Below are positions 36,001-44,092 of a stretch of DNA of 53,335 nucleotides, piece after piece. The stretch's first letter is position 1; each line of letters starts with the position of its first letter. A model generated the notes under the pieces. That model saw only the letters and a program-made list of their open reading frames with translations. It had not been told where the DNA came from and ran no database searches. The translations under genes and the position numbers were made by a program. Source of the stretch: Marinibacterium sp. (GTDB taxonomy: Bacteria; Pseudomonadota; Alphaproteobacteria; Rhodobacterales; Rhodobacteraceae); contig JAOXSC010000178.1 in the NCBI GenBank assembly GCA_025800215.1, forward strand, positions 1 through 53,335. Reading direction: 5' to 3'.

Positions 36001-38220
36001 GGTGACATACGCGATCCCAACCGCCTGATGGACCGTGCGCTGATCTGGTTGCACGAACAGCAGGTGGTCGCGCTTGGCAAAGGCCTGTCTGTCTTCCGGC
36101 CCGCCATGACGCTGCATCTCAATCCGGCGGGCGGGCCATTCACGCGCGAACACTATGCGCCGCTTGATCAGCACTACACCGAGCAGACACTACAGACCCA
36201 TGTCATGGCGGCCTATGCGCAGGAGGGGCTGGCGGACATGTCCAGGGCGATGCGGCTGGCGGATGACTATTTCGGGAAAGACGAAGAGGTCTTTTTGCGT
36301 GACTGGCTGCCGGGCCGAACCAAAGAGCTGGCGCGGCGGGCTCTCCCCGAGATCCATCACGACATCGTCGGGGCGCTTGGCAGCGACGCGCAAGAGCGCA
36401 TCGTGCGCGACAACCGCGAGCAGACCAATGTCCTTGTGCTGGCCGCACCGGGATCTGGCAAGACACGGGTTCTGGTCCACCGGATCGCCTATCTGGTCAA
36501 GATCCGCCGCGAAGATCCGTCGGGCATCCTTGTTCTGGCCTATAACCGCCATTCGGCTGCGGAAATCAAAGACCGTCTGTTGCGCCTGATCGGGCCCGAA
36601 GCCCGCTATATCACGGTCCAGACCATCCACGCGCTTGCGATGCGGCTTGTCGGGGCAAGCTTTGCAGGCCAGGCCGGGGACGATTTGCCGGATTTCAGCT
36701 CGTTGTTGCACGAAGCCACCGCCCTGCTGCGCGGTGACGGGCTGGACAAACGCGCGGGCGAAGCCCTGCGCGATACGCTTGTTCAGGGCTATCGCTGGCT
36801 GCTGGTGGACGAATATCAGGATGTCGGGCCCGACGAATACGCCCTGATCGCCGCAGTTGCCGGGCGCAGCCTGGAAGACCGGGATCTGCGGATCAGCCTG
36901 TTTGCGGTCGGCGATGATGATCAGAACATCTATTCCTTCAATGGCGCGTCGGTCCGTTATATCCGCCAGTTCGAAGACGACTACTCGGCCAAGCCCGACT
37001 ATTTGATCGAAAACTACCGGTCGTCCGGGCACATCATTGCCGCAGCCAACGCCGTGATCGAAGGCTCGGCCAGACGCATGAAGGCGGGGCAGAGCATCAC
37101 TGTGGACGAAGCGCGCCGCCTTGACCCGCCGGGCGGCGAGATGGCGGATCGGGATCCGGTTGCGCAGGGTCGTGTGCAGGTTCTGTCCTGCCCGGTCGGG
37201 GATGAAGCACAGGCCATGGCCGCACTGGATGAGTTGCGTCGGCTTGCGCAGCTCAACCCCGACTTCAGATGGTCCCGCGCGGCGGTGATTGCCCGCAAAT
37301 GGTCGCGGCTCAACCCGGTCCGCGACTTTGCCGAAAGCCTTGGGATCCCGGTGGAATTTGCCAATGACAAGCTGCCTGGGCTGTGGCGCATGCGCGAGAT
37401 GCAGCACCTTGTCCGCAGTCTGAAAAGCTGGCCAAAGCCGTCGGTATCCGTTGCGGATCTGGTTGCCATCATCGGTGCCTTGCCGCCGACCCGTTGGACC
37501 AATCTTCTGAACGAAAGTGTGGGTGTTCTGGCGCGTGACCTTGGCGACAAGACCATTCCGGCCGCTGACGCGGTGGAATGGTTCGCCGAATGGTCGCGGC
37601 AGGCCTGGACCGAACAGCGCGGGTTGAAACTGCTGACGGCGCATGGGGCCAAGGGGCTGGAATTCGATGATGTCGTGATCCTTGATGGCGATTGGGAGCG
37701 CCCTTCGAAAAACGAAGATCCCGACGCGCCGCGCCGTCTGTTCTATGTCGCCATGACACGCGCCCGCCGCAGCCTTGCGGTCATGAGCAACGATCATCAC
37801 GATTACCTGCCGCAGGCCGCGCCATCGGTTCTGACCCGGCGCGTGACACCGGATCTGACGGCTGTTCCGGGTCCGCGCCGGTTCTTTCAGTCGGCAGATC
37901 TGAAACTGGTGGATCTGGGATATGCCGGGCGACTGCGCGCCACCGACGCCTCATTGGCGGCGATAGCCGATGCCAAGGCCGGGGATCCGGTCGACCTGGT
38001 GCTGGTCAACGGAAAATGGCAGATCCAGGACAGCCAGGGCCGCGTTCTTGGCCGCATGGCCCGCAGGTTTCAGCCGCCTGCCCGAACCCGGTTTGCCCGA
38101 GGCGAGATCTCGGCCATTTTCCAACGCCGCAAAGACGACGGGAGCGACACCTTCCATCACGTGCTCGCACGTGATGAATGGGAGGTGGTCGTGCCAGACA
38201 TCGTGTTCGAAGCCCTCTGA
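33046..38220 (+). CDS. DEDD exonuclease-like / RecQ helicase / UvrD helicase fusion protein
   Basis: A ~1724-residue protein joining three nucleic-acid modules. Residues ~35-200 look like a DEDD 3'-5' exonuclease: D39-L-E41 and H90-x5-D96. A short Cys cluster (C285, C290, C293) precedes the RecQ core, which has Walker A K348 (PTGTGKS), DEAH at 446-449 and QEAGRAGRD near 640. Residues ~1110-1600 form a UvrD/Rep-type helicase with Walker A K1139 (APGSGKT), DEYQD from D1255, and YVAMTRAR near 1567. The start is uncertain: ATG 33046 is used, while ATG 33103 and TTG 33022 are also in frame, none with a clear ribosome-binding site. It lies beside dead insertion sequences. DNA repair or anti-phage activity are both plausible. 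Confidence 0.9.
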   Translation: MRELVFPDELADGNDGSARMNSRNGVESAGIAGACVSIDLEVDPARGRIFAFAAVTADPATRALVAKGGSAKDLKALDAYSSGFRHVIGHNILRHDLPHLMAVSPEFSKLAEAPIDTLWLNPLAFPRNPYHHLVKHYQDGRLETGRINDPEQDARLVFEVLDNQLRALRQLNDQRPDTLIAYHYLCGRGPRDAGFERVFATIRNADAPRQDQAQQAIRRLLDTQACQAQVDRLLVRLDDISLSWPTAFALAWVSVAGGDSVMPPWVRWSFRDAAQIVRDLRDTNCGDPNCAWCAENNDAGRALKRWFGFDAFRPEPADAAGQPLQEKIVQSAMAGDSLLGILPTGTGKSICYQIPALSRFDKTGALTVVISPLVALMADQVQGMARAGIGSAVSINGLLSLPERYDALDKVRLGDASILLISPEQLRSPSVRSVLKQREIGLWVLDEAHCVSKWGHDFRPDYRYVSRFIKENAFDETPPVLCLTATAKPDVVADIQSHFKDRLNLMLTLLDGGAARTNLRFEVSQTTANTKLADVMAAIDDGLPRGGRSGAIVYCASRAGTERVADYLKAQGLTAAHFHAGMSADEKAQTQDAFRTGALRVIAATSAFGMGIDKPDIRLVVHADIPGSLENYLQEAGRAGRDRDAARCILLFDREDVDRQFRLSARSQLERHEIRAILRAIRNLDKSDAHKGEVVATTGEIVRAEKDREFGRDGDTQDTRVKTAVAWLEEATLLRREENRVQVFPASLKVRSLGEVKQILDRQGITHAARRQLYSIVNHIINSSAEHGVSTDDLSLACGLSGAALRKALNDLESLGIASNDTKITIYIHWGTANASTARLDHATALEVDVIDLMRQSAPDATVDGDAVPLSLPHMCQALRDMGHQGVRPDMVDALLRGLAQDGRDDDTPMGSISLRRLSKTTVTVTLNRSWGGIKKVAALRRTGAARILDHLIDTLPTRERGNDQPVDTTLGALLASITGDALLVGDIRDPNRLMDRALIWLHEQQVVALGKGLSVFRPAMTLHLNPAGGPFTREHYAPLDQHYTEQTLQTHVMAAYAQEGLADMSRAMRLADDYFGKDEEVFLRDWLPGRTKELARRALPEIHHDIVGALGSDAQERIVRDNREQTNVLVLAAPGSGKTRVLVHRIAYLVKIRREDPSGILVLAYNRHSAAEIKDRLLRLIGPEARYITVQTIHALAMRLVGASFAGQAGDDLPDFSSLLHEATALLRGDGLDKRAGEALRDTLVQGYRWLLVDEYQDVGPDEYALIAAVAGRSLEDRDLRISLFAVGDDDQNIYSFNGASVRYIRQFEDDYSAKPDYLIENYRSSGHIIAAANAVIEGSARRMKAGQSITVDEARRLDPPGGEMADRDPVAQGRVQVLSCPVGDEAQAMAALDELRRLAQLNPDFRWSRAAVIARKWSRLNPVRDFAESLGIPVEFANDKLPGLWRMREMQHLVRSLKSWPKPSVSVADLVAIIGALPPTRWTNLLNESVGVLARDLGDKTIPAADAVEWFAEWSRQAWTEQRGLKLLTAHGAKGLEFDDVVILDGDWERPSKNEDPDAPRRLFYVAMTRARRSLAVMSNDHHDYLPQAAPSVLTRRVTPDLTAVPGPRRFFQSADLKLVDLGYAGRLRATDASLAAIADAKAGDPVDLVLVNGKWQIQDSQGRVLGRMARRFQPPARTRFARGEISAIFQRRKDDGSDTFHHVLARDEWEVVVPDIVFEAL

Positions 38221-38581
38221 ACCGCATTCGGCACTGCGCTCAGATCTGTTTTGCCGCCGTCCCTTGAGGCCGCACCACAGGCGCCGGCAGATGGTGCGCC
38301 CCGCCTTCCGCGCCAGAAATGCCGGGTGATAGGTCACGCGCATAGACAAGATCGCGAAGTGGACCTAACGTCAGCTCTGCACCCAACGGGGTTGGGGCAT
38401 GGCACGACGGACGGCGAGGAGCAGCAGGAACGACCAGACACGGCGCGGTTGCACAGCGTTGCCAGACGATGCCCGACAGACACAGCATGACATTTGACGA
38501 CCAGAACGGCTGGGCTGCGGGGTCGCGCCCGCATCCGGCTTTGCGGTTGCAGATCGTCATCCACACCAAAGGGGGGAGCCG
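38221..38581. other. Intergenic region before the aminotransferase cassette
   Basis: 361 bp with no gene I can support. The - strand is open across most of it and into the next gene, but the reading looks like a GC-bias artefact. It should carry the promoter of the four-gene cassette that starts at 38582; no clear -35/-10 pair could be picked out. Confidence 0.4.
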
Positions 38582-39898
38582 GTGTCGGACAGCAGAACAG
38601 ACGGTCAGCAGGATCAGTTGGCCCTTCATGGCGGCCCTTCGGTCAGGTCCGCGCCTTTGCCCTGGGAACTGCCCGGCGCGCATTGGATCGGCAAAGAGGA
38701 ACAGGCGCTCGTCTCGCAGGTGCTGAGCGCACAAAGCCCGTTCCGGTTTTACGGGCCCGACCCGCAGCACATGGTGGACCGGCTGGAACAGGAATGGTCG
38801 GCGGCGTTTGACAACCGCCCTGCTCTGGCGGTGTCATCGGGCACGGCGGCCCTGTCCATCGCCCTGTCGGCCCTGTCGGTCGGTCCGGGGGACGAAGTCC
38901 TGGTGGGCGGCTATATGTGGATCAGCTGTGTCTCGGCGATCATCCGCTGCGGGGCGATCCCGCGTCTGGTGGATGTGGATGACACGTTCTGCATGGATCC
39001 AGAGGATCTGGCGCGGAAGATCAACAGCCGCAGCCGCGCCATCCTGCTGGTGCACATGAGCGGCGCGCCCGGCCATGTGCAGCAGATCGCCGAGATTGCC
39101 CGCGCCAACGGCCTGCCCCTGATCGAAGATTGCGCCCAGGCCGCAGGATCCAGTGCGATGGGCACGCGGGCGGGGTGTTTTGGTGATATTGCCACCTTCA
39201 GCTTTCAATTGAACAAGAACATGACGTCGGGCGATGGGGGCATGGTGATGTGCCGCGATGCGGATCTGTTCCGCCGGGTGACCGCGCTGCATGATCTGGG
39301 CTATGCGCGCACCGCCGAAGGGCGACTGGATACCTCGGACCCCGACTGTCAGCTTTGGGGTGTGGGCGCGCGCATGTCGGATCTGACCGGCGCGCTGGCG
39401 CTGGCCCAGTTTCGCAAGCTTGAGCGGATCACGGGGCATATGCGCAGCTCGAAATGGCGCATCCGGCAGGCGCTGTCGGATATTCCCGGCCTTGGCTTTC
39501 GCACCGTGCCCGACCCCGAAGGCGACAGCGGCCCGTTCCTGATCACCACCTATGCCGATGCGGCAACCTGTGCTGCCTTTACCGAAGCCCTGCGCGCCGA
39601 AGGCATTCGCGGGCCCGAAGGGTCGCTGGCCTGTCTGACGATGCAGGACTGGGGGCTGCACTGGTATTTCAACATCTCCAGCCTGACCGGGAAACGATCG
39701 AACAGCCGCGATGGGTTCCCCTGGAGCCATCCGGCCAACAGCTTTGGCGCGCAGATCGACTATGGCCGGGGTGCGTTGCCCCGCTGTGATGACCTGCATG
39801 ACCGCGCAGCACTGCTGACCATCGCATCCTGCCTGACGCGCGCGGACGAAGACGACATCATCGCGGCGTTCCGCAAGGTCGCCGCGCATCTTCTTTAA
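38582..39898 (+). CDS. DegT/DnrJ/EryC1/StrS-family aminotransferase
   Basis: A 438-residue PLP-dependent sugar or cyclitol aminotransferase. The PLP lysine is K212 in FQLNKNMTSGDGGM, the pattern IEDCAQAAGS (181-190) carries the cofactor-binding Asp, and VSSGTAALSIALSAL (85-99) is the phosphate-binding part. The FQLNKNMTSGDGG block is closer to the scyllo-inosose/2-deoxy-scyllo-inosose aminotransferase branch than to the nucleotide-sugar (ArnB-like) branch; this is judged by eye. The start is GTG at 38582 with a GGGGGGAG ribosome-binding site. It is followed after 19 bp by a GMC oxidoreductase that could supply the keto substrate. Confidence 0.92.
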   Translation: MSDSRTDGQQDQLALHGGPSVRSAPLPWELPGAHWIGKEEQALVSQVLSAQSPFRFYGPDPQHMVDRLEQEWSAAFDNRPALAVSSGTAALSIALSALSVGPGDEVLVGGYMWISCVSAIIRCGAIPRLVDVDDTFCMDPEDLARKINSRSRAILLVHMSGAPGHVQQIAEIARANGLPLIEDCAQAAGSSAMGTRAGCFGDIATFSFQLNKNMTSGDGGMVMCRDADLFRRVTALHDLGYARTAEGRLDTSDPDCQLWGVGARMSDLTGALALAQFRKLERITGHMRSSKWRIRQALSDIPGLGFRTVPDPEGDSGPFLITTYADAATCAAFTEALRAEGIRGPEGSLACLTMQDWGLHWYFNISSLTGKRSNSRDGFPWSHPANSFGAQIDYGRGALPRCDDLHDRAALLTIASCLTRADEDDIIAAFRKVAAHLL

Positions 39899-39917
39899 CG
39901 ATCGGACTTTTCCAGTC

Positions 39918-41414
39918 ATGACCACACTTTCAGACGTTCTGACCACCAGCCCCGCCACGCTTGCAAATGCCGACCAGCCGATTGACGTGATTGTCATCGG
40001 GTCCGGCACCGCCGGGGTCACCAGCGCGATCGAACTGGCCCAGCAGGGCCATGCGGTTGTGATCCTTGAAGCGGGGCCCTTTGTATTGCCGAGCCATGTG
40101 GGCTCGACCCCGTTTCGCAGCCGCGCCGATCTGGTGCCGCAGATCCAGGATCTGGTGCGCCACCGCAGCATCTGGACCAACCCGGATGCCGACGACCCGA
40201 CGCCCCAGAGCCCGCGCAACAATGATGCCTGGTCGGCGGTTGGCGGGCGGACCCTGTTCTGGGGCGGCTGCACGCCGCGCTTTACGCAATGGGATTTCGA
40301 CGACTGGCCGATCAGCTACGAGGCGTTCGCGCCTTATTATGACCGGGCCGAGAACCTGATGCATGTCTCGGGCGCGGGCGATCTGCGTCCGCCCTTCTTT
40401 CGCGGAGACGAACAAAACCAGATGCTCCGGCGCCTGCAGGATGCCGGGATCGAAGCCGTGCACGCCCCGCTGGGGGTCGACACGCAAGAGGCCAAGAACG
40501 GCTATATCCCGCGCGGTTTTGACAGCTCGGTCGCGCGGCTGACCCGCAGCGGGCTGCTGACGCATCAGGTACAGCCCGGCCATATCGTTCTGGTTTCGGA
40601 CACGGCGGTGCGGCAGATCGAACAGGATGGCACGCAGGTGACCGGCGTGATCGTCCAGGGCAGGGATGACAAACGCGATACCCGGCTGAGCGCCCGGCAC
40701 TATTGCCTGGCCGGTGGCGCGATCCAGTCGACCCGGCTGGCGGTGGCGTCGGGGCTGCAGGATCTCAACCCGATGGTGGGCCGCCACATTGCCGACCACC
40801 TGTTCATTCAGGGCCTGTTCAAGCTGAAGGACCCCGTGGGCGCGCCGCTTTATACATTTGTGCCCTCGACCAAGGACCGGCGTTTCAACATTCAGATCCA
40901 GGGCCCCTTTGATGAGACCTGGTATTCGCCCTATCACGCCACCGTCTGGTTGGACTGCAACCCCGACGGGCTCTATCTGCTGGCCTATTGCTTTGGCGTG
41001 GGCGTAGCGACGAGTGGCAACGCGCTGCAACTGCTCGACCGGGCCGAAGATCCGCATGCGGATCTGTGGCAATACAAGGTCCACAACGACCGCACCGACA
41101 AGGACCGCGCCATACTGGACGAGATGGCGGCATTCCTGCCGCAGGTGGCCGCGGGCATGGGGGCCGAGCTGGTGCGCAGTCAGGTCAACCACCCCGGATC
41201 CGCGCTGCACGAAATTGGCGGGCTGCGCATGTCGGCCGAACGGGATGCGGGCGTGACCGACAGCCATGGCCGGTTCTGGTCGCTGCCCAACCTGTCGGTG
41301 GCCGATTCCGCCGCCTGGCCGTCGCAGGGCGGTGCCAACAGCTATCTGACCATCACCGCATGGTCACTGCGCCATGCCGAAGGCGTGGCCGCGCGCCTGT
41401 CGGGGGCAAGCTGA
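39918..41414 (+). CDS. GMC-family FAD-dependent oxidoreductase
   Basis: A 498-residue flavoprotein. The FAD-binding GxGxxG lies at the N-terminus (VIVIGSGTAGVTSAIELAQQ, residues ~23-42), followed by the substrate-domain pattern GGRTLFWGGCTPRF. Near the C-terminus are HEIGGLRMS and the closing block VADSAAWPSQGGANSYLTIT found in GMC and cellobiose- or glucose-oxidising enzymes. It has no signal peptide, so it is cytoplasmic. In this cassette it may oxidise a sugar or cyclitol hydroxyl to a ketone that the upstream aminotransferase then aminates. It is followed by the MFS gene after 3 bp. Confidence 0.92.
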   Translation: MTTLSDVLTTSPATLANADQPIDVIVIGSGTAGVTSAIELAQQGHAVVILEAGPFVLPSHVGSTPFRSRADLVPQIQDLVRHRSIWTNPDADDPTPQSPRNNDAWSAVGGRTLFWGGCTPRFTQWDFDDWPISYEAFAPYYDRAENLMHVSGAGDLRPPFFRGDEQNQMLRRLQDAGIEAVHAPLGVDTQEAKNGYIPRGFDSSVARLTRSGLLTHQVQPGHIVLVSDTAVRQIEQDGTQVTGVIVQGRDDKRDTRLSARHYCLAGGAIQSTRLAVASGLQDLNPMVGRHIADHLFIQGLFKLKDPVGAPLYTFVPSTKDRRFNIQIQGPFDETWYSPYHATVWLDCNPDGLYLLAYCFGVGVATSGNALQLLDRAEDPHADLWQYKVHNDRTDKDRAILDEMAAFLPQVAAGMGAELVRSQVNHPGSALHEIGGLRMSAERDAGVTDSHGRFWSLPNLSVADSAAWPSQGGANSYLTITAWSLRHAEGVAARLSGAS

Positions 41415-41417
41415 GCC

Positions 41418-42755
41418 ATGCTGTTGCGACTGGTCATTCTGGGTGCCCTGTTCGGATTTCTGTTCGGCTTTGACGAAGGTGTCATCGCCGGGGCGCTGCC
41501 CCTGATTGTCAAACAGTTCGGCATCACCTCGGTGGGCGAAGGGCTGGTCACTGCCGCTGTTCCGCTGGGCGCGGTGTTTGGTGCGGTGCTGGCCGCCGCG
41601 CGGGCCGATCAATGGGGGCGGCGCACGATCCTGCTGTGCTGTTCGGTGCTCTTTGGTGTTGGCGCTTTGGCCAGCGGGCTGGCGCAGGGTCAGACGGGTC
41701 TGATCCTGGCTCGGCTGATGCTGGGTATTGCGGTGGGCGCGTCGGCGCTGGCCGCACCGATGTTTCTGGCCGAACTGGCGCCCGCTCATCGGCGCGGCGC
41801 GGTGGTGTCGGCCTTTCAGCTGATGATCACCGTGGGGATCCTGGTGTCCTATGTCATCGACCTGGTGCTCGAGCCTCTGGGCGCATGGCGCTGGATGCTG
41901 GCCCTGGGGATGGTGCCCGCTCTGATCACGCTGATCGGGTTGCGATCGGTGCCCGAAAGCCCGCGATGGTTGGTCATGCGGGGCCGGACGCAGGACGCCA
42001 CACAGGTGGTGGCCCAGATCCAGCCGCAGCTGTCGCAACATGAACTCACCGGCGTGATTTCCGAGATCGGCGCCGCGCACAGCAAGGCCAGGGACCACCC
42101 CACCAACTGGTCGATGTTCCTGTCGGGCAATCTGCGACGGGTCACGAGCTTTGCGATCATCGCCTTTGTCCTGCAGCAGGTCAGCGGCATCAACGCCGTG
42201 ATCTACTATGCGCCCACCATTCTGCGCCATGCAGGGTTCGACGGATCCGAAACCCAGCTATGGGCCACGGTGGGGATTGGCGTGGTCAATGTGCTGATGA
42301 CCGTTGTTGCCATGTTGGTTGTCGACCGGCTGGGGCGGCGGTGGCTGTTCATTCTGGGCTTTGTGGGCACGGCCGCCAGCCTTGCGACCATCGCCTATGC
42401 GATGAACGCCGAAGGCGATGGCATGGCGCAGCTCGCGCTTTATGGTCTTTTTGCCTATATCGCGTGCTTTGCCGTCAGCCTTGGCCCCCTGCCCTGGCTG
42501 TACATGTCCGAACTGTTTCCGCTGGCGCTGCGCAGCAAGGGGATGGCGCTGGCATCGGTTGCGAACTGGTCGTGCAATTTCATCGTTGTGTTCCTGTTTC
42601 CCATTCTGGTCAGCGCGGCGGGGCCTGCGGCGACATTCGCGCTGTTCTGCGTTGCCTGTGTGATCGGTGCGGTGTTTGCTTTCCTGCGGGCGCCGGAAAC
42701 CAAGGGTGTCAGCCTTGAGGCGCTGGAACGTCAGGAAAGCGCAGGCGGCTTATGA
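41418..42755 (+). CDS. MFS transporter, sugar porter family (first of a tandem pair)
   Basis: A 445-residue inner-membrane transporter with 12 predicted helices and sugar-porter signatures: RADQWGRR between helices 2 and 3, PESPRWL after helix 6, QQVSGINAVIYYAP in helix 7, DRLGRRWL between helices 8 and 9, and a PETKG motif near the C-terminus. It starts 3 bp after the oxidoreductase stop and overlaps the next gene by 4 bp. It likely moves the sugar or cyclitol substrate or product of the cassette across the inner membrane. Direction cannot be read from sequence; the family usually acts as proton symporters. Confidence 0.93.
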   Translation: MLLRLVILGALFGFLFGFDEGVIAGALPLIVKQFGITSVGEGLVTAAVPLGAVFGAVLAAARADQWGRRTILLCCSVLFGVGALASGLAQGQTGLILARLMLGIAVGASALAAPMFLAELAPAHRRGAVVSAFQLMITVGILVSYVIDLVLEPLGAWRWMLALGMVPALITLIGLRSVPESPRWLVMRGRTQDATQVVAQIQPQLSQHELTGVISEIGAAHSKARDHPTNWSMFLSGNLRRVTSFAIIAFVLQQVSGINAVIYYAPTILRHAGFDGSETQLWATVGIGVVNVLMTVVAMLVVDRLGRRWLFILGFVGTAASLATIAYAMNAEGDGMAQLALYGLFAYIACFAVSLGPLPWLYMSELFPLALRSKGMALASVANWSCNFIVVFLFPILVSAAGPAATFALFCVACVIGAVFAFLRAPETKGVSLEALERQESAGGL

Positions 42756-44092
42756 GCGTTCTGATCCGCGTTGCGGTGCTGGTGGGCTGTTGCGGGCTGC
42801 TGTTCGGCTATAGCACGGCCAGCATCGCCGATTGGCTGGCCCCGATCGCCGATGAATTCAGCCTGCCCACCGCCGGGCAGGAATATCTGACCTCATCGCT
42901 GGTGATCGCGTGTTTCTTTGGAGCCATTGCCGCGGGCCCCCTGTCAGGCCGGCTGGGGCGCAAAGGCGCACTGGCCACGGCCTTTGTACTCGCGCTGGTG
43001 GGCTATGGCATCACGCTGGGCCATCCGGGGCTGTCGGGGCTGATCGCGGCGCGGGTGATCATCGGGCTGTCGGTCGGGATCTCGTCGACCGTGGCGCCGA
43101 TGTTTGCGGGCGAAGCGACGCCGGTCAAACATCGCGGCGCGGTGGTGGCGCTGTTTCAGCTGGCGGTGACCTTTGGCATTCTGGCGGCCTATGCCGTGCC
43201 CCTGCTGGCCCATGGCCGGATCACCTGGCCCGAGGCAATCGGCGGCGGCGGGCTGATCCCCATCCTTGGCCTTCTGATGCTGAGCACCGTTCCAGAAAGC
43301 CCCGCCTGGCTGGTGGCGCGTGGGCGCACGGCGCAGGCCGCAGACGCCGCGCGCCGGTTGCAGATGCCGGTGCCCGAGCGCGCGCAGGGCCACGAGACCA
43401 CAACCGGCTGGGCCGCGCGGCTGCGGATCGGGACCACCCTGCCGGTTCTGCTGCTGTGCTGCGGCTTTTTTGTGCTGCAGAATTTCAGCGGCATTGACGG
43501 GATCCTCTACTATGCCGCCACCATCTTTTCCGAGCTGGGCTTTCCCCCCGGTCTGGCCACGCTGGGGGCGACCTTTGGGCTGGGGCTGGTCAATGTGCTG
43601 GCCACCATCGTGGCCATCCTGACCATCGACCGGATCGGGCGCAGATCGCTGGCCATCTTCGGGTCGGCCGCGATGATCCTGGGGCTGTCGGCCACGGTGG
43701 CGTCGCATCTGTGGACCCTGCCGATGCTGGGTCTGGTGGGGCTGTGCCTTTATATCGCGGCCTTTGCCATCAGCCTGGGCCCGCTGCCCTATGTGCTGAT
43801 CGCCGAGCTTGCGCCATCCTATTTCCGCGAACCGGGCCTGTCGGCGGGATCGGCAACATCGTGGCTGTTCAACGCCATGATCGCCTATTTCTTTCTGTCA
43901 GCGGTGCAGGCGGTCACCCTGTCAGGGGTGTTCCTGTTCTTTACCCTGATCTGCTGCGTGTCACTGGTGGTGTCGCTGATCTATCTGCCCGAAACCAAAG
44001 GGGTCAGCCTGGATGACATCGAACGGGACATCCTGGCGGGGGTGCGGTTGCGCGATGTGGGGCGCGCGGGATCAGACGCGGACAAAGCGTGA
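42752..44092 (+). CDS. MFS transporter, sugar porter family (second of a tandem pair)
   Basis: A 446-residue paralogue of the preceding transporter, with the same motifs: GRLGRKGAL, PESPAWL, QNFSGIDGILYYAA, DRIGRRSL and PETKGVSLDDIE. It is clearly diverged: in helix 1 it has GYSTASIADWLAPI where the first copy has GFDEGVIAGALPLI, so the acidic residue is lost. The ATGA overlap makes equal translation likely, and the pair may have different substrates or work together. Its last 21 bp overlap the 3' end of the serine hydrolase gene on the opposite strand. Confidence 0.93.
   Translation: MSVLIRVAVLVGCCGLLFGYSTASIADWLAPIADEFSLPTAGQEYLTSSLVIACFFGAIAAGPLSGRLGRKGALATAFVLALVGYGITLGHPGLSGLIAARVIIGLSVGISSTVAPMFAGEATPVKHRGAVVALFQLAVTFGILAAYAVPLLAHGRITWPEAIGGGGLIPILGLLMLSTVPESPAWLVARGRTAQAADAARRLQMPVPERAQGHETTTGWAARLRIGTTLPVLLLCCGFFVLQNFSGIDGILYYAATIFSELGFPPGLATLGATFGLGLVNVLATIVAILTIDRIGRRSLAIFGSAAMILGLSATVASHLWTLPMLGLVGLCLYIAAFAISLGPLPYVLIAELAPSYFREPGLSAGSATSWLFNAMIAYFFLSAVQAVTLSGVFLFFTLICCVSLVVSLIYLPETKGVSLDDIERDILAGVRLRDVGRAGSDADKA

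Noticed and set aside
38240-38770. - strand frame across the gap before the aminotransferase cassette
   Set aside because: It overlaps the aminotransferase N-terminus, has no start signal and shows no domain.
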